Positions 1-8,217 are shown, numbered from the stretch's first letter. The stretch is DNA of 64,000 bases from Curtobacterium sp. UNCCL20 (GCF_900101675.1 NZ_FNKG01000001.1:1037378-1101377); one strand, 5' to 3'. A program made the numbers and translations. Notes: generated by a model not told the origin, from the sequence alone.

Positions 1-585
1 GCTGCTCCGGCCCGCGCGGTGCCGAACGGCCCGTACGTCGTCGCCACGATCCACCGCCCCGAGAACACCGACACCCGCGAGGCGCTCGTCCGCGTCCTCG
101 ACGGCCTCCGAGCGATCGACGCGCCCGTGCTCTTCCTGATGCACCCCCGCACCCGAGCAGCCGTCGAGCGGTTCGGTCTGCAGGAGTCGCTCGCGGGCGT
201 CGAGGTGCTCCCGTCGCCGGGGCACGCAGAGTTCCTCGCACTCGCCCGTGACGCGGCGCTGCTGGTCTCCGACTCGGGTGGGGCGCAGGAGGAGTGCACC
301 GTCCTGCAGACCCCGCTGCTGGTGGTCCGCCGATCGACCGAGCGCCCGGAGTCGCTCGCGTCCGGCCACGCGCGGCTCGTGACCCCCGACCTCGACCTCG
401 CCGCGCTCGCGAACGCCGAGCTCGCCGACCCGAGCCGACTGTCCGACCGGCCGTCACCGTACGGCGACGGCCGAGCCTCCGAACGCATCGCGGCCATCGC
501 CCTGGCGATCGCGGACGGTGCTCCGCCTGCCGTCGCAGCGTCCGTCGCCGGCACGGACCGTCCCGGTCGATCGGGGTCCGAGTGA
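1..585 (+). CDS. wecB: UDP-N-acetylglucosamine 2-epimerase (non-hydrolysing), 3' part
   Basis: Partial: the frame is open from base 1, so the N-terminal half lies outside the window; about 194 residues are visible. The visible part has hallmarks of the WecB/MnaA family: [10 protein letters not shown] near the start, [15 protein letters not shown], and the UDP-binding segment [10 protein letters not shown] followed by STERPE. The enzyme interconverts UDP-GlcNAc and UDP-ManNAc in the cytoplasm, giving a sugar for cell-wall or extracellular polysaccharide. The stop TGA (583-585) overlaps the GTG of the next gene as GTGA, so the two are translationally coupled. That ties polysaccharide synthesis to an exosortase-like protease, a pairing well known from exosortase loci. 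The product call is firm; the exact polymer is unknown. Confidence 0.92.
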   Translation, partial: AAPARAVPNGPYVVATIHRPENTDTREALVRVLDGLRAIDAPVLFLMHPRTRAAVERFGLQESLAGVEVLPSPGHAEFLALARDAALLVSDSGGAQEECTVLQTPLLVVRRSTERPESLASGHARLVTPDLDLAALANAELADPSRLSDRPSPYGDGRASERIAAIALAIADGAPPAVAASVAGTDRPGRSGSE

Positions 586-1124
586 CCACCGTCTCCCGCA
601 CGCTGCCCCTCGGCGCCCGCGCGCGGTTCAGCGTCGCGCGTTGCGTCACCGCGCTCGTCCTCGTCGTGGCGGCGATCGCCGCGGTCCTCGGCAACGAGGG
701 CTACCGCGGGTTCGAAGCGGCCGGAGCGGGCCTCGCGCTGCGGCTCGTGCCCGACGTCGCGACCGCCTGGTCCGGCACGGTCTTCACGACCCTGCGGCAC
801 GGTTCGGCAGTCGGGTTCCAGATCACCCCCGAGTGCACCGCGCTCGTCCTGCTCGTCCCACTGGTCCTGCTCGCGGCGGCGTTGGTGCTGACCACCCGTG
901 CCGCGTGCTGGCGGATCCTCGCCGCGGTCGCCGCGATGTGGGCGGTCGTGACGCTCGTGAACGAGTTCCGGCTCGCCGTCATCGGCTTCACCACCCTGCA
1001 CTGGGGCATCGACCCCGGCTACCAGATCGGGCACGCGTTCGTCGGTTCGGTCATCGGCATCGTCGGGTTCGTCGCCGGACTGGCGGTCCTCCTCGGCGTC
1101 GCAGTCCGCAAGCGCACGGTCTGA
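582..1124 (+). CDS. Exosortase/archaeosortase family transpeptidase-like membrane protein
   Basis: 180 residues, starting at GTG 582 inside the wecB stop. The protein is almost all membrane: hydrophobic stretches at about 20-36, 86-104, 112-126 and 153-176. It carries the exosortase catalytic set in the right order and setting: Cys85 in TPECTAL, Arg130 in NEFRLAVIG, and His151 in [11 protein letters not shown]. Exosortases are multi-pass membrane Cys proteases/transpeptidases that process C-terminal sorting signals of exported proteins, usually near polysaccharide genes. It is short compared with proteobacterial XrtA-type proteins and represents the bare catalytic core. The next gene encodes a secreted protein with a C-terminal membrane anchor and Arg tail, the likely cargo. 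The family call rests on the C-R-H triad and topology; the subfamily cannot be fixed without a profile search. Confidence 0.85.
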   Translation: MTTVSRTLPLGARARFSVARCVTALVLVVAAIAAVLGNEGYRGFEAAGAGLALRLVPDVATAWSGTVFTTLRHGSAVGFQITPECTALVLLVPLVLLAAALVLTTRAACWRILAAVAAMWAVVTLVNEFRLAVIGFTTLHWGIDPGYQIGHAFVGSVIGIVGFVAGLAVLLGVAVRKRTV

Positions 1125-1196
1125 CGCACCCCGCGCCACGGCGCGTCCCTTCTTCCCTCCTCCGTCCCTCCCCAGCACAGCAAAGGAAACTCCCCA

Positions 1197-1982
1197 ATGA
1201 AACACGTCATCACGCTCCTGGCCGGAACCACGGTCGGCTGCGCCGCAGTGCTCGCGTTCGCCGTGCCCGCCTCCGCCGCCACCGCCGCGCCCATCGATGC
1301 CAAACCCGGGGTGGCCATCTCCATCAAACCGAGCTACACGGACGACGTCCAGGGCGCCACGAGGTTCACCGTCCCGTCCGGCATGACGATCGACCGCATC
1401 GTGTCGAGTGGCGGCGCCGACGCGACGGCCGGCTGCGGCGCGTTCACCGCGGACCGCACCGCGATCACCTGCGGAACATCGACGACCGTCCAGAACGCAA
1501 CCGACTATCTCTTCGCGGTCGCGACGGCCTCGGACAAAGCGCAGTACGGAATCCGGAACGCCACCATCGCCGTGACGGACGGCGCGGGGGCAGTCACTGC
1601 GAGCACCGACTTCTCCATCCGATTCGTCCCCGCTCCCCCGGTCGTCACCGGTGTGGCCTATGACGCCGAGGGGACGGCCACGATCACCGGCACCGGTGTC
1701 CCCGGGAACACCGTCGACGTCCGGAACTACTCGACTCCGGTCACGACGGTCACGATCGGTGCGGACGGGACCTTCTCGGTCGAGCTCCCGGCGGGTATCC
1801 GCGGACTCGTCGTCCTGAACCAGGGCGACGGAACCGGGTACAGCTCCTCGGCGTCGAGCGTCATGGTCACCCCGCCCGTCCCGACTCCGATCATCGCTCC
1901 TGCGGTCGCCGGCGGCGCGGGTGTCCTCGCCGTCGCCCTCGCTGGGATCGCGTTGTACCGCCGCCGCGCCGCGGGGGCCTGA
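1197..1982 (+). CDS. Secreted surface protein with C-terminal hydrophobic/Arg sorting tail (predicted exosortase cargo)
   Basis: 261 residues; ATG 1197 has the Shine-Dalgarno AAAGGA at 1182-1187. An N-terminal signal peptide (about 1-27, ending in ASA) is followed by a polar beta-rich region. From about 155 there is a bacterial Ig-like module (GTGVPGNTVDV ... GADGTFSVELP). The C-terminus is tripartite: a Pro-rich linker (PPVPTPIIAP), a hydrophobic span, then RRRAAGA. There is no LPXTG motif, so a class A sortase substrate is unlikely. The tail fits a processing signal for a membrane exosortase, and the gene directly follows one. The molecule is probably displayed on, or released from, the cell surface. 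Its function beyond that is unknown. Confidence 0.8.
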   Translation: MKHVITLLAGTTVGCAAVLAFAVPASAATAAPIDAKPGVAISIKPSYTDDVQGATRFTVPSGMTIDRIVSSGGADATAGCGAFTADRTAITCGTSTTVQNATDYLFAVATASDKAQYGIRNATIAVTDGAGAVTASTDFSIRFVPAPPVVTGVAYDAEGTATITGTGVPGNTVDVRNYSTPVTTVTIGADGTFSVELPAGIRGLVVLNQGDGTGYSSSASSVMVTPPVPTPIIAPAVAGGAGVLAVALAGIALYRRRAAGA

Positions 1983-1987
1983 CCGCC

Positions 1988-2239
1988 GTGCCGCTGCCGA
2001 CGATCGACCCACGTGAGTTCCGCGACGAGGTCGAGGAACGACACGTCCGCGCAATGGTCAAGCGGAGCGTCACCGACGGCACGTTGCACGTCGGAGAGCG
2101 CCTCCCGCTCGACGACGTGGCCCGCTGGCTCGGCGCGGCGCCGGGACCGACCCGATGCGCACTGGAGCACCTAGCCAGAGACGGTTGCGTTCAGTTCGAC
2201 GGAAAGACCGCTCGGGTTGCTGACCCTCGTGCGCAGTGA
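1988..2239 (+). CDS. Small GntR-like winged-helix protein (DNA-binding domain only)
   Basis: 83 residues from GTG 1988, five bases after the previous stop, so probably co-transcribed with the surface protein. The sequence resembles the N-terminal half of a GntR regulator: a helix, the signature TDGTLHVGERLPLDDVARWLG, a recognition-helix region (APGPTRCALEHLARDG) and a short wing. No ligand-binding domain follows. It resembles both DNA-binding halves of the next gene, so it may be a detached duplicate. The start is uncertain: no strong ribosome-binding site is visible. It may act alone as a repressor or bind DNA with the neighbouring regulator. Confidence 0.65.
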   Translation: MPLPTIDPREFRDEVEERHVRAMVKRSVTDGTLHVGERLPLDDVARWLGAAPGPTRCALEHLARDGCVQFDGKTARVADPRAQ

Positions 2240-2278
2240 CCGATGGAGTCCTGACATTCAGCAGATATCCTCGGGACC

Positions 2279-3586
2279 ATGCCGATCCCGTCCGAGACCG
2301 TCGCCGTGAGCCGACCCATCCTCGCTGACGTCCTGTTCGACCGGCTGCTCGCAGCCATCGTGACCGGCGAGATGGAACCGGGCGAGAAGCTCAGCGACGT
2401 GTCCGTCGCCGCGTGGGCCGGGGTGTCCCGCACCCCGGTCCGCGAGGCGTTGGACCGCCTGGCCCGGATCCACCTCGTCGAGGTGTTCCCCCGGCGCGGG
2501 ACACTGGTCGCGCCGGTGGACCGGCAGCGGTACGCCGACACCCTGGAGGCGCTGGGGCCCGTCGTCGAGGAAGCCGTGCGGCTGGTCGTGCGGCTCGGAC
2601 CCGACCGCGATCGGCGTGCGCTCGCGACGGCCCTGCGGAGCGCGGACGACGCCCCCGCGCTGTTCGCGGAGCCCGGCCCGTTCGACCTCGCGACGACCCT
2701 CCTCCGGAACGACCGGCTCCGTCGCGCCTGGCTCGAGCTCCTGCCGCACGTCACCCGGACGTGGAACCTCGATCCGGACACCGTCCCGGCCGGCCTCTCG
2801 CCTGCCGCTGCCGAGGCGTTCACCACGGCGGTCCGGGCGGGGGACGGTGACGCTGCCGCCGAGGTCGTCCGAGCGTGGTTCGCGCCGCACGCCGTCGACC
2901 GGCCGGCCACCGAGTCCGTCGCGGTCGCACCGCCGGCCGTGCAGCTCCCGGAGCCCGCACTCCTCCGCAAGCACGCGTTCGACACGGTCTACGGGGCGAT
3001 CCTCGACGGCACGCTCGTGCCGGGCGAAGAACTGAACGACGGAGCCCTGCACCGCTGGCTCGACATGTCCCGGCAGCCCGTCCGTCACGCGCTGGTCCGG
3101 TTGAGCGAGTACGGCCTCATCGAGATGGTGCCGAACCGGCAGCCGCGGGTGGCGCCGCTCGACCCGGGTCGCGCCAACCGGATGCTGCTCCTGTCGCTCA
3201 CGTGGAACCTCTTCACCGTCGAGCGCACGGTCGGGTCGCTGTCCGCCGAGTCACTCGACGAGCTCACTGCCGCGACCGCGGAGTACGTCGCCACGGCGCA
3301 CGGTGACGACCTCGCGGCGAAGGGGTTCGCGCTGCGGCGGATCTTCGAGGTGTTCACCCACGCCCTCGGCAACTCGGTGCTCGAGGAGCAGATGGCCGCA
3401 CAGTCCTACGAGCTCTCGAACATGCTCCGCCCGGGCGGGTCCCTCATCGAACCGACCGGACTGGTCCGGCCGCTCGAGCACCTGCGGGACGCCGCCGTCG
3501 CCGGGGACGTGCACCGAGCGGTGACCGTGACCCGCGCGCTCCTCGAGGTCACGGTCGCGAACTTCGTCGACCGCTTCCGCCAGTAG
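2279..3586 (+). CDS. Double-headed GntR-family regulator (two wHTH domains in one chain)
   Basis: 435 residues. Two complete GntR winged helices are present: one at about 8-80 (VTGEMEPGEKLSDVSVAAWA ... SRTPVREALDRL) and one at about 228-300 (LDGTLVPGEELNDGALHRWL ... SRQPVRHALVRL). Each is followed by a helical region that looks like a reduced effector domain. Ordinary FCD-type GntR proteins have one wHTH and 220-250 residues, so this is an internal duplication or fusion. The ATG lies 7 bases after TATCCT (2266-2271), so the mRNA is probably leaderless. The gene lies 39 bases after the small wHTH gene. The effector and targets are unknown; nearby candidates are the surface-protein genes. Confidence 0.85.
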   Translation: MPIPSETVAVSRPILADVLFDRLLAAIVTGEMEPGEKLSDVSVAAWAGVSRTPVREALDRLARIHLVEVFPRRGTLVAPVDRQRYADTLEALGPVVEEAVRLVVRLGPDRDRRALATALRSADDAPALFAEPGPFDLATTLLRNDRLRRAWLELLPHVTRTWNLDPDTVPAGLSPAAAEAFTTAVRAGDGDAAAEVVRAWFAPHAVDRPATESVAVAPPAVQLPEPALLRKHAFDTVYGAILDGTLVPGEELNDGALHRWLDMSRQPVRHALVRLSEYGLIEMVPNRQPRVAPLDPGRANRMLLLSLTWNLFTVERTVGSLSAESLDELTAATAEYVATAHGDDLAAKGFALRRIFEVFTHALGNSVLEEQMAAQSYELSNMLRPGGSLIEPTGLVRPLEHLRDAAVAGDVHRAVTVTRALLEVTVANFVDRFRQ

Positions 3587-3591
3587 CGTCC

Positions 3592-3612
3592 GACGGCGGG
3601 GTGCCCGCCGTC
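3592..3612. terminator. Bidirectional hairpin between convergent genes
   Basis: A perfect 9-bp stem (GACGGCGGG / CCCGCCGTC) with a GTG loop lies between the stop of the double GntR gene and the stop of glycerate kinase, which it overlaps. There is no U-tract on either side, so it may act as a weak or Rho-assisted terminator or protect the 3' ends. Confidence 0.6.
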
Positions 3613-4651
3613 AGCCCGCCATCCGCGCGAGCCGGACCCCGGCGATCGTCGCGAACCGCAGCGGGTCGGCGAGTGCGTCGTCGGGCTCCCCGGTGGTCTG
3701 CGTCGCCAGCACGGTGAGCGATGCCGCAGCCGCGTAGTCGTCGAGCGGCGCCTCGATCGCCCCGGCGACGAGCATCGGCCGGGCGTCGGGCGCGACCGCC
3801 GCCGCCAGCGCCCGCACGACGGACGGCACCTTCCCCGCGGCGCTCTGGCCGTCGAAGCGGCCCTCGCCTGTGATCACCACGTCGGCACCGCGCAGGAGCC
3901 CCGGGAGCCCGAGCACCTCGGCGACGCCGTCCGCACCCCGGGCCAGCGTCGCGCCCCACACGAGCAGCCCGAACCCGACGCCGCCGGCGGCACCCGCGCC
4001 CGGGGTCGTGGGGTCGACGTGCGGGAACCGTGCGGCCCAGGCTGCGAGCCGCTCGTCGACCGTCGCGACCCGGTCCGGGGTGATGCCCTTCTGCGGTCCG
4101 AACACGGCGGCAGCACCGTCCGGTCCGAGGAGCGGTGACGTGACGTCCGTCAGGACGGTGACCCCGAGTGGCGGGAGCGCGCGGAGTCCGGAGCCGTCCG
4201 ACTGCAGACCGAGCGCTTCGAGCACCGGCGCTCCGCCGTCCGTCGACGCACTCCCGCCGATGCCGAGGACCAGGCCGGTCGCGCCGGCGTCGAGTGCCGC
4301 GGCGATCGCCTCGCCGAACCCGCGCGAGGTCGCCGTCTCCGGCAGCAGCTCGTCGAGGAGGGGGAGCCCGCTCGTCGCCGCGAGCTCCACCACGGCGCGA
4401 CCGTCCGGTAGTCGCAGCCAGGACGCCTGCACGGGCGTTCCCGCGGGTCCGGTGACCATGACGGGCACCCGGACGGCGCCGGGGACAGCGGTCTCGAACG
4501 CGTCGAGGGTCCCCTCGCCGCCGTCGGCCATCGGCACGAGCACGACGTCGTCAGTCGGGCGTTCGGTCAGCCAGCCGTCCCGGATCGCGCCGGCGACGGC
4601 AGCCGCCGTCGCGGTGCCCTTGAAGGAGTCCGGAGCCACGACGATTCGCAC
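3611..4651 (-). CDS. glxK: Glycerate 2-kinase
   Basis: 346 residues, close to the usual 370-380 of the GarK/GlxK family. It opens with the family signature IVVAPDSFKG, followed by VPMADGGEGT, GIGGSASTDGGAP and ITGEGRFDGQSAAGKVP. The enzyme phosphorylates D-glycerate, linking glyoxylate/glycerate breakdown to glycolysis. The GTG start (4651-4649) is preceded by TACGGT (4663-4658) with a 6-base gap, which points to a leaderless transcript and fixes the start. It is 29 bases downstream of the flavoenzyme gene on the same strand. Confidence 0.93.
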   Translation of the reverse strand: MRIVVAPDSFKGTATAAAVAGAIRDGWLTERPTDDVVLVPMADGGEGTLDAFETAVPGAVRVPVMVTGPAGTPVQASWLRLPDGRAVVELAATSGLPLLDELLPETATSRGFGEAIAAALDAGATGLVLGIGGSASTDGGAPVLEALGLQSDGSGLRALPPLGVTVLTDVTSPLLGPDGAAAVFGPQKGITPDRVATVDERLAAWAARFPHVDPTTPGAGAAGGVGFGLLVWGATLARGADGVAEVLGLPGLLRGADVVITGEGRFDGQSAAGKVPSVVRALAAAVAPDARPMLVAGAIEAPLDDYAAAASLTVLATQTTGEPDDALADPLRFATIAGVRLARMAG

Positions 4652-4680
4652 CCGACCACCGTAGCGGGACGGGCGGCGGC

Positions 4681-5787
4681 TCAGTCCGTCAGCGCGAACC
4701 TCGGGTGCGGTGTGCCGCCGGTGGCGAGGTCGGCGAGCATCTCCCCGAGGAGCGGTGCGAACTTGAACCCGTGGCCGGAGAACCCGGTCGCGACGGTCAC
4801 CGGCCCGCGGCGGTCGAGCACGAAGTCCTCGTCGGGCGAGTTGTCGTAGAGGCAGCTGATGAAGGTCGGCTCGCTCGCGTCGACCCCCGGCACGAAGCGT
4901 CGCACGTACGCCTGCAGCCGTTCGGCCTCGGCGGGCACGGGGGCGAAGTCGCGCTGGTCCGGGTCGACGAGCGGCCCGGTGCCGTGGAAGCCGACCTTCA
5001 CACCTTCGCCGGGGGTGAGCAGGCCGTACACGTCGTCGCCGTCGGCCCAGTGCACGAAGCTCGGCCACGCCTCGTCCGGCAGGTGGCTGGGGAAGTGGGC
5101 GGGCTGCTCCTGGGTGACGCGGATGGCCGGGAGGCGCGCCCCGCGTTCCGTGAGCAGGGCACCCACCAGCGTGGGGGCCCAGGAACCGACGGCTGCGACG
5201 AGACTCGTCGTGCGCTCCGAGGTGCCGTCCGAGAGCGCGACGTCGACCGTGTCGCCGTGGTCCGCGAGCCCGGTCACGCGGGTGCCGAACCGGAGTTCCG
5301 CGAGCCCGGTGCGCTCCGCCAGGGTGAGGAACACCTCGATCGCGCGCGCGGACAGGATGCGCCCCGCCGTCGCGTGCGCCAGCACCCGACCCTCGAACGC
5401 GATCCCGGGCCAGCGCGCCGCTGCCTGGTCCGTGGTGAGGGTCTCGTGCGGGATGCCGGCGTCCACGAGTGCCGTACGGATCGCGTCGACGACCTCCTGC
5501 CGACCGTGGTCGACGGCGCCGGTGCGGACGATGAGCTGCTCGTCGGCGGCGGTCTCCAGCGCTTCCCAGAGCCGCAGCGCCTCGGTGGTCAGGGCGACGT
5601 ACTCGGCGTCGGCGTAGCCCTGCCGGAAGATCCGCGTCGCGCCGTGCGAGGAGCCCCGGTGGTGCCCGCGCTCGTGCTGCTCGACGAGGAGAACGCGCTC
5701 GCCGCGGGTGGCGAGGGCGTACGCGGTCGCGGCGCCGACCACACCGCCGCCGATGACGACGTGCCGGTCGGGTTCGGGGGAGGGCAT
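4681..5787 (-). CDS. solA: FAD-dependent amine oxidase, monomeric sarcosine oxidase / N-methyl-amino acid oxidase type
   Basis: 368 residues, a normal length. N-terminal Rossmann motif VIGGGVVGAATAYALA, then the family segment GSSHGATRIFRQGYAD. The segment SCLYDNSPDEDF matches the site where monomeric sarcosine oxidases attach FAD covalently through cysteine, and GFSGHGFKFAP lies near the C-terminus. It should oxidise an N-methylated or secondary amine in the cytosol, yielding hydrogen peroxide; sarcosine, N-methyl-tryptophan and pipecolate cannot be told apart. ATG 5787 lies 6 bases after TACGAT (5799-5794), again a leaderless arrangement. The gene symbol is by family resemblance. Confidence 0.85.
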   Translation of the reverse strand: MPSPEPDRHVVIGGGVVGAATAYALATRGERVLLVEQHERGHHRGSSHGATRIFRQGYADAEYVALTTEALRLWEALETAADEQLIVRTGAVDHGRQEVVDAIRTALVDAGIPHETLTTDQAAARWPGIAFEGRVLAHATAGRILSARAIEVFLTLAERTGLAELRFGTRVTGLADHGDTVDVALSDGTSERTTSLVAAVGSWAPTLVGALLTERGARLPAIRVTQEQPAHFPSHLPDEAWPSFVHWADGDDVYGLLTPGEGVKVGFHGTGPLVDPDQRDFAPVPAEAERLQAYVRRFVPGVDASEPTFISCLYDNSPDEDFVLDRRGPVTVATGFSGHGFKFAPLLGEMLADLATGGTPHPRFALTD

Positions 5788-5801
5788 GTCGCGATCGTAG
5801 T

Positions 5802-6797
5802 TCAGCGGTCGAACGCGCCGAGGACCACCGACGCCGTCTTCGCGACGAGGGCGTCGTCGTAGGCGGCCCCCGGGTCGTTCCGCGCGGTGAGGACCGAGAG
5901 CACGATCGGGTCGCCGTCCGGAGGGGTGACCCGGGCGACGTCGTTCCGGATGCCGCCCGCACCGCCGGACTTGTCGACGACGACCCAGCCGGCGGGGGCA
6001 CCGGCACGGACGAGGGTGTCGCCCGTGGCGTTCCCGCTCATCCAGTCCACGAGCAGTGCGGTGTCGGCGGTGCCGAGCGTGGAGCCGTCCAGCACCTTCG
6101 TCAGGTCCGCCGTGAACGCGGCCGGCGTCGTGGTGTCCTCGGTGCTGCCCGGCTCGATCGTGTTGAGCGCCGGTTCGTCGTGCACGACCCGGGTCGTGTC
6201 GTCACCGAGGTCCGCGAGGGCGGCGTCGAGCGCGCTCGGCCCCCCGATCCGTTCGAGGACGAGGTTCAGCGCCGTGTTGTCGCTGTCGCGGACGGCAGCC
6301 TCGGCGAGCCGCGCGTACGTCAGCCCGTCGGCGAGGTGCTGCTCCGTCACGGGGGAGTGTCCGGCGGCGGTTGTGTCCGCCGCCGTCCAGTGTGCGACCT
6401 CGTCGCGGGCGGCGCCGTGCACGGACCGGAGGAACTCGGCCGCGGCGAAGACCTTCATTGTCGACGCGTACCCGAAGCGCCGGTCGCCGTTGTACGTGAC
6501 GGACTCGCCGGTGCGGGTGTCCGTGGCGACGACCCCGATCGTGGCGTCGTACTGCTGCTCGAGGCGGGCGAGTGCCGCGGCGACACCGCTGGCGTCGACG
6601 CTCGGCGTGGGCGTCGGGGACGTCGTCGGGATCGCTGCCGTCGAGCTCGGCGCGGGGTCCGCCGGACCGGCGCTGCAGCCGGTGACCGACAGGACGGTGA
6701 CAGCCGCCAGCACTGCGACGGAGGGGGCGACCAAGGGGCGTCGCTGTCGCTTCTCCATCCGAACCCCGCGGCTCGACTGCCGTAGTCGCCTGTTCAC
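5802..6797 (-). CDS. bla: Class A beta-lactamase, lipoprotein
   Basis: 331 residues. All active-site elements are present: SxxK as Ser112-Thr-Met-Lys115, SDN at 172-174, the omega-loop Glu208 in EPALN, and KSG at 276-278 in place of KTG. A basic N-terminus and hydrophobic stretch end in a lipobox (SVTGC41), so the enzyme should be tethered outside the membrane, followed by a Pro/Thr-rich spacer. GTG 6797 is preferred over the internal ATG at 6758 because a GGAGG ribosome-binding site stands 8 bases before it. Two tiny genes lie immediately upstream, the nearer ending 2 bases before this start. It hydrolyses beta-lactams; the spectrum is unknown. Confidence 0.93.
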   Translation of the reverse strand: MNRRLRQSSRGVRMEKRQRRPLVAPSVAVLAAVTVLSVTGCSAGPADPAPSSTAAIPTTSPTPTPSVDASGVAAALARLEQQYDATIGVVATDTRTGESVTYNGDRRFGYASTMKVFAAAEFLRSVHGAARDEVAHWTAADTTAAGHSPVTEQHLADGLTYARLAEAAVRDSDNTALNLVLERIGGPSALDAALADLGDDTTRVVHDEPALNTIEPGSTEDTTTPAAFTADLTKVLDGSTLGTADTALLVDWMSGNATGDTLVRAGAPAGWVVVDKSGGAGGIRNDVARVTPPDGDPIVLSVLTARNDPGAAYDDALVAKTASVVLGAFDR

Positions 6798-6799
6798 GA

Positions 6800-7003
6800 T
6801 CAGCCTCCGTTCTCGGCCTCGATGGTCTCACCGCCAGTCCATCCCGTTCGACCCCACTCCGGGACCCCGAAGAGGATGACCGCGATGACGATCTGCTGGA
6901 TCGGCCGGGCTCCCGACTCGGAGGGGGACAAACCGTAGAGAACGCCACCGGCGGCAGACACCACTCCGAGGACGATGCCCCGTCCTCGCCAAACACCGCT
7001 CAC
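6800..7003 (-). CDS. Small membrane protein upstream of bla
   Basis: 67 residues starting at GTG 7003, inside the stop of the gene before it (GTGA), and ending 2 bases before the bla start. Two hydrophobic stretches are visible (GIVLGVVSAAGGVLYGL and IVIAVILFGV), suggesting a small two-pass membrane protein. No family is recognised. The tight packing suggests co-translation with the beta-lactamase, but the gene could also act as a translated leader controlling bla. Confidence 0.6.
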   Translation of the reverse strand: MSGVWRGRGIVLGVVSAAGGVLYGLSPSESGARPIQQIVIAVILFGVPEWGRTGWTGGETIEAENGG

Positions 7004-7173
7004 CGAAGCCAGGTCGAGCCGCTCTCGATGATGTCGGAGTCGACGAACTCGTGCCCGTCGGCGATCTGCTCGACCCCTACCGTGAGCCTTTTCCGCTCAT
7101 GGGGAGTGAGCATGGAGTTGAACATGGGGTCGAGGAGCCGCATCATGTCCGCCACGGACAGCAAGGTGCTCAC
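7000..7173 (-). CDS. Small hypothetical protein, first gene of the bla cluster
   Basis: 57 residues from GTG 7173 to TGA 7002-7000. It is rich in Met and Leu at the N-terminus (LLSVADMMRLLDPMFNSML) and acidic at the C-terminus. Its stop overlaps the start of the next small gene by four bases, which is the main evidence that it is real. Its function is unknown. Upstream, 52 bases separate it from the esterase stop. Confidence 0.55.
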   Translation of the reverse strand: MSTLLSVADMMRLLDPMFNSMLTPHERKRLTVGVEQIADGHEFVDSDIIESGSTWLR

Positions 7174-7225
7174 GCGGTCACGACAACGCTGCCCATCCGG
7201 TAGCCGATGGTCACCCGGGCGCGGT

Positions 7226-8185
7226 TCAGCTCACTGGTGAGTTTCGATCGTGGACCGTTCGGAGGGCTTGGAGTCCCTCTTCTCGCCAGGCTCTGGCGGA
7301 GGCCATGACTTTCGTGAAGGCGCTGGAACCGTGGATGTGCCCGAGTTGCAGGGAGAAGGTGGCGGGCACTCCGGCACTGGTGAGGCGTTCGGCGTAGCGC
7401 GCGCCGTCGTCGGCGATGGGGTCGTATTCCGCGGACATGATGTGCGCGGGCGGCAAGTCGCTGAGGTTCTCGGCGAGCAGCGGTGATGCGTAGGGATTCG
7501 TCGCATCCGCTTCTGACGTGAGGTACAGGCGTCGGCACAAGTGCAGGGTCTGCTCGGTGAGTCCGTAACCGGTGCCCTTCGAGCGGATGGATGGACTGCT
7601 GAAGGTGAAGTCGAGCGCGGGGACTTCCAGCAGCTGGAAGGCGATGGCGGGGCCGTTGTCGTCTCGGGTTTTCAAGCAGAGAGCGGCGGCGAGATTGGCG
7701 CCCGCCGATCCTCCGCCGACGGTGATCACGTCGGCGCGGGCGCCGAGCGCCTGAACGTTCTCGGCGACCCAGAGGAGCGCGGCGTAGCCGTCGTCGAGGG
7801 CGGCGGGGAAAGGGTGTTCGGGAGCTTTGCGGTACTCGACGGCGACGACGATGCAGTCGGCTCCGGCGGCGCGTTCCTGGCACAGGACGTCGATGAGGGC
7901 CGAGTGGATGGTGCCACCGATCCATCCGCCGCCGTGGAAGTAGAGGTGCACGGGGTGGGGGCCGTCGCTGTCGGGGTGGAAGACGTTGAGGGTGATGTCC
8001 CCGTCGTGGACGGGGATGGTCACGGTTCGCTTGCTGCGGACGGGTGGGGCCGGCTCGAGCAGCTGCTCGGTGAGGGCGGCGGCGCCTGCGTTCTCCTGTG
8101 CGCGGAAGAGGGCGATGTCCTCGATCTCGGCGGGGACGGTCGGCAGGGTCTCGAGCAGGGGAACGAGGAACGGGTCGAGCGGCAT
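7226..8185 (-). CDS. Alpha/beta hydrolase, HSL (hormone-sensitive lipase) type esterase
   Basis: 319 residues. It contains the oxyanion-hole motif HGGGW, the nucleophile elbow GGGSAG (the family consensus is GDSAG), the Asp segment SAEYDPIADDG and the His segment GHIHGS, i.e. a full Ser-Asp-His triad for a cytosolic carboxylesterase. ATG 8185 has a clear GAAGGAGAA ribosome-binding site. It is the last gene of a three-gene unit (MFS carrier, serine hydrolase, esterase), pointing to import and hydrolysis of an ester compound. Confidence 0.88.
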   Translation of the reverse strand: MPLDPFLVPLLETLPTVPAEIEDIALFRAQENAGAAALTEQLLEPAPPVRSKRTVTIPVHDGDITLNVFHPDSDGPHPVHLYFHGGGWIGGTIHSALIDVLCQERAAGADCIVVAVEYRKAPEHPFPAALDDGYAALLWVAENVQALGARADVITVGGGSAGANLAAALCLKTRDDNGPAIAFQLLEVPALDFTFSSPSIRSKGTGYGLTEQTLHLCRRLYLTSEADATNPYASPLLAENLSDLPPAHIMSAEYDPIADDGARYAERLTSAGVPATFSLQLGHIHGSSAFTKVMASARAWREEGLQALRTVHDRNSPVS

Positions 8186-8217
8186 CGGGTCTTCTCCTTC
8201 GAAGAAAAGGTGAGGTG

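Noticed and set aside
294..581. In-frame extension upstream of the exosortase
   Set aside because: It overlaps wecB in another frame and reads as Arg/Pro-rich shadow sequence; GTG 582 in the GTGA overlap explains the start.
4652..6007. Open frame extending glycerate kinase to 798 residues
   Set aside because: The added part is antisense or out of frame to the flavoenzyme and lactamase genes; the family signature begins at GTG 4651.
5802..6797. Beta-lactamase as a mobile resistance gene
   Set aside because: Base composition matches the neighbours and no insertion sequence or integron site is near; chromosomal class A enzymes are common in actinobacteria.
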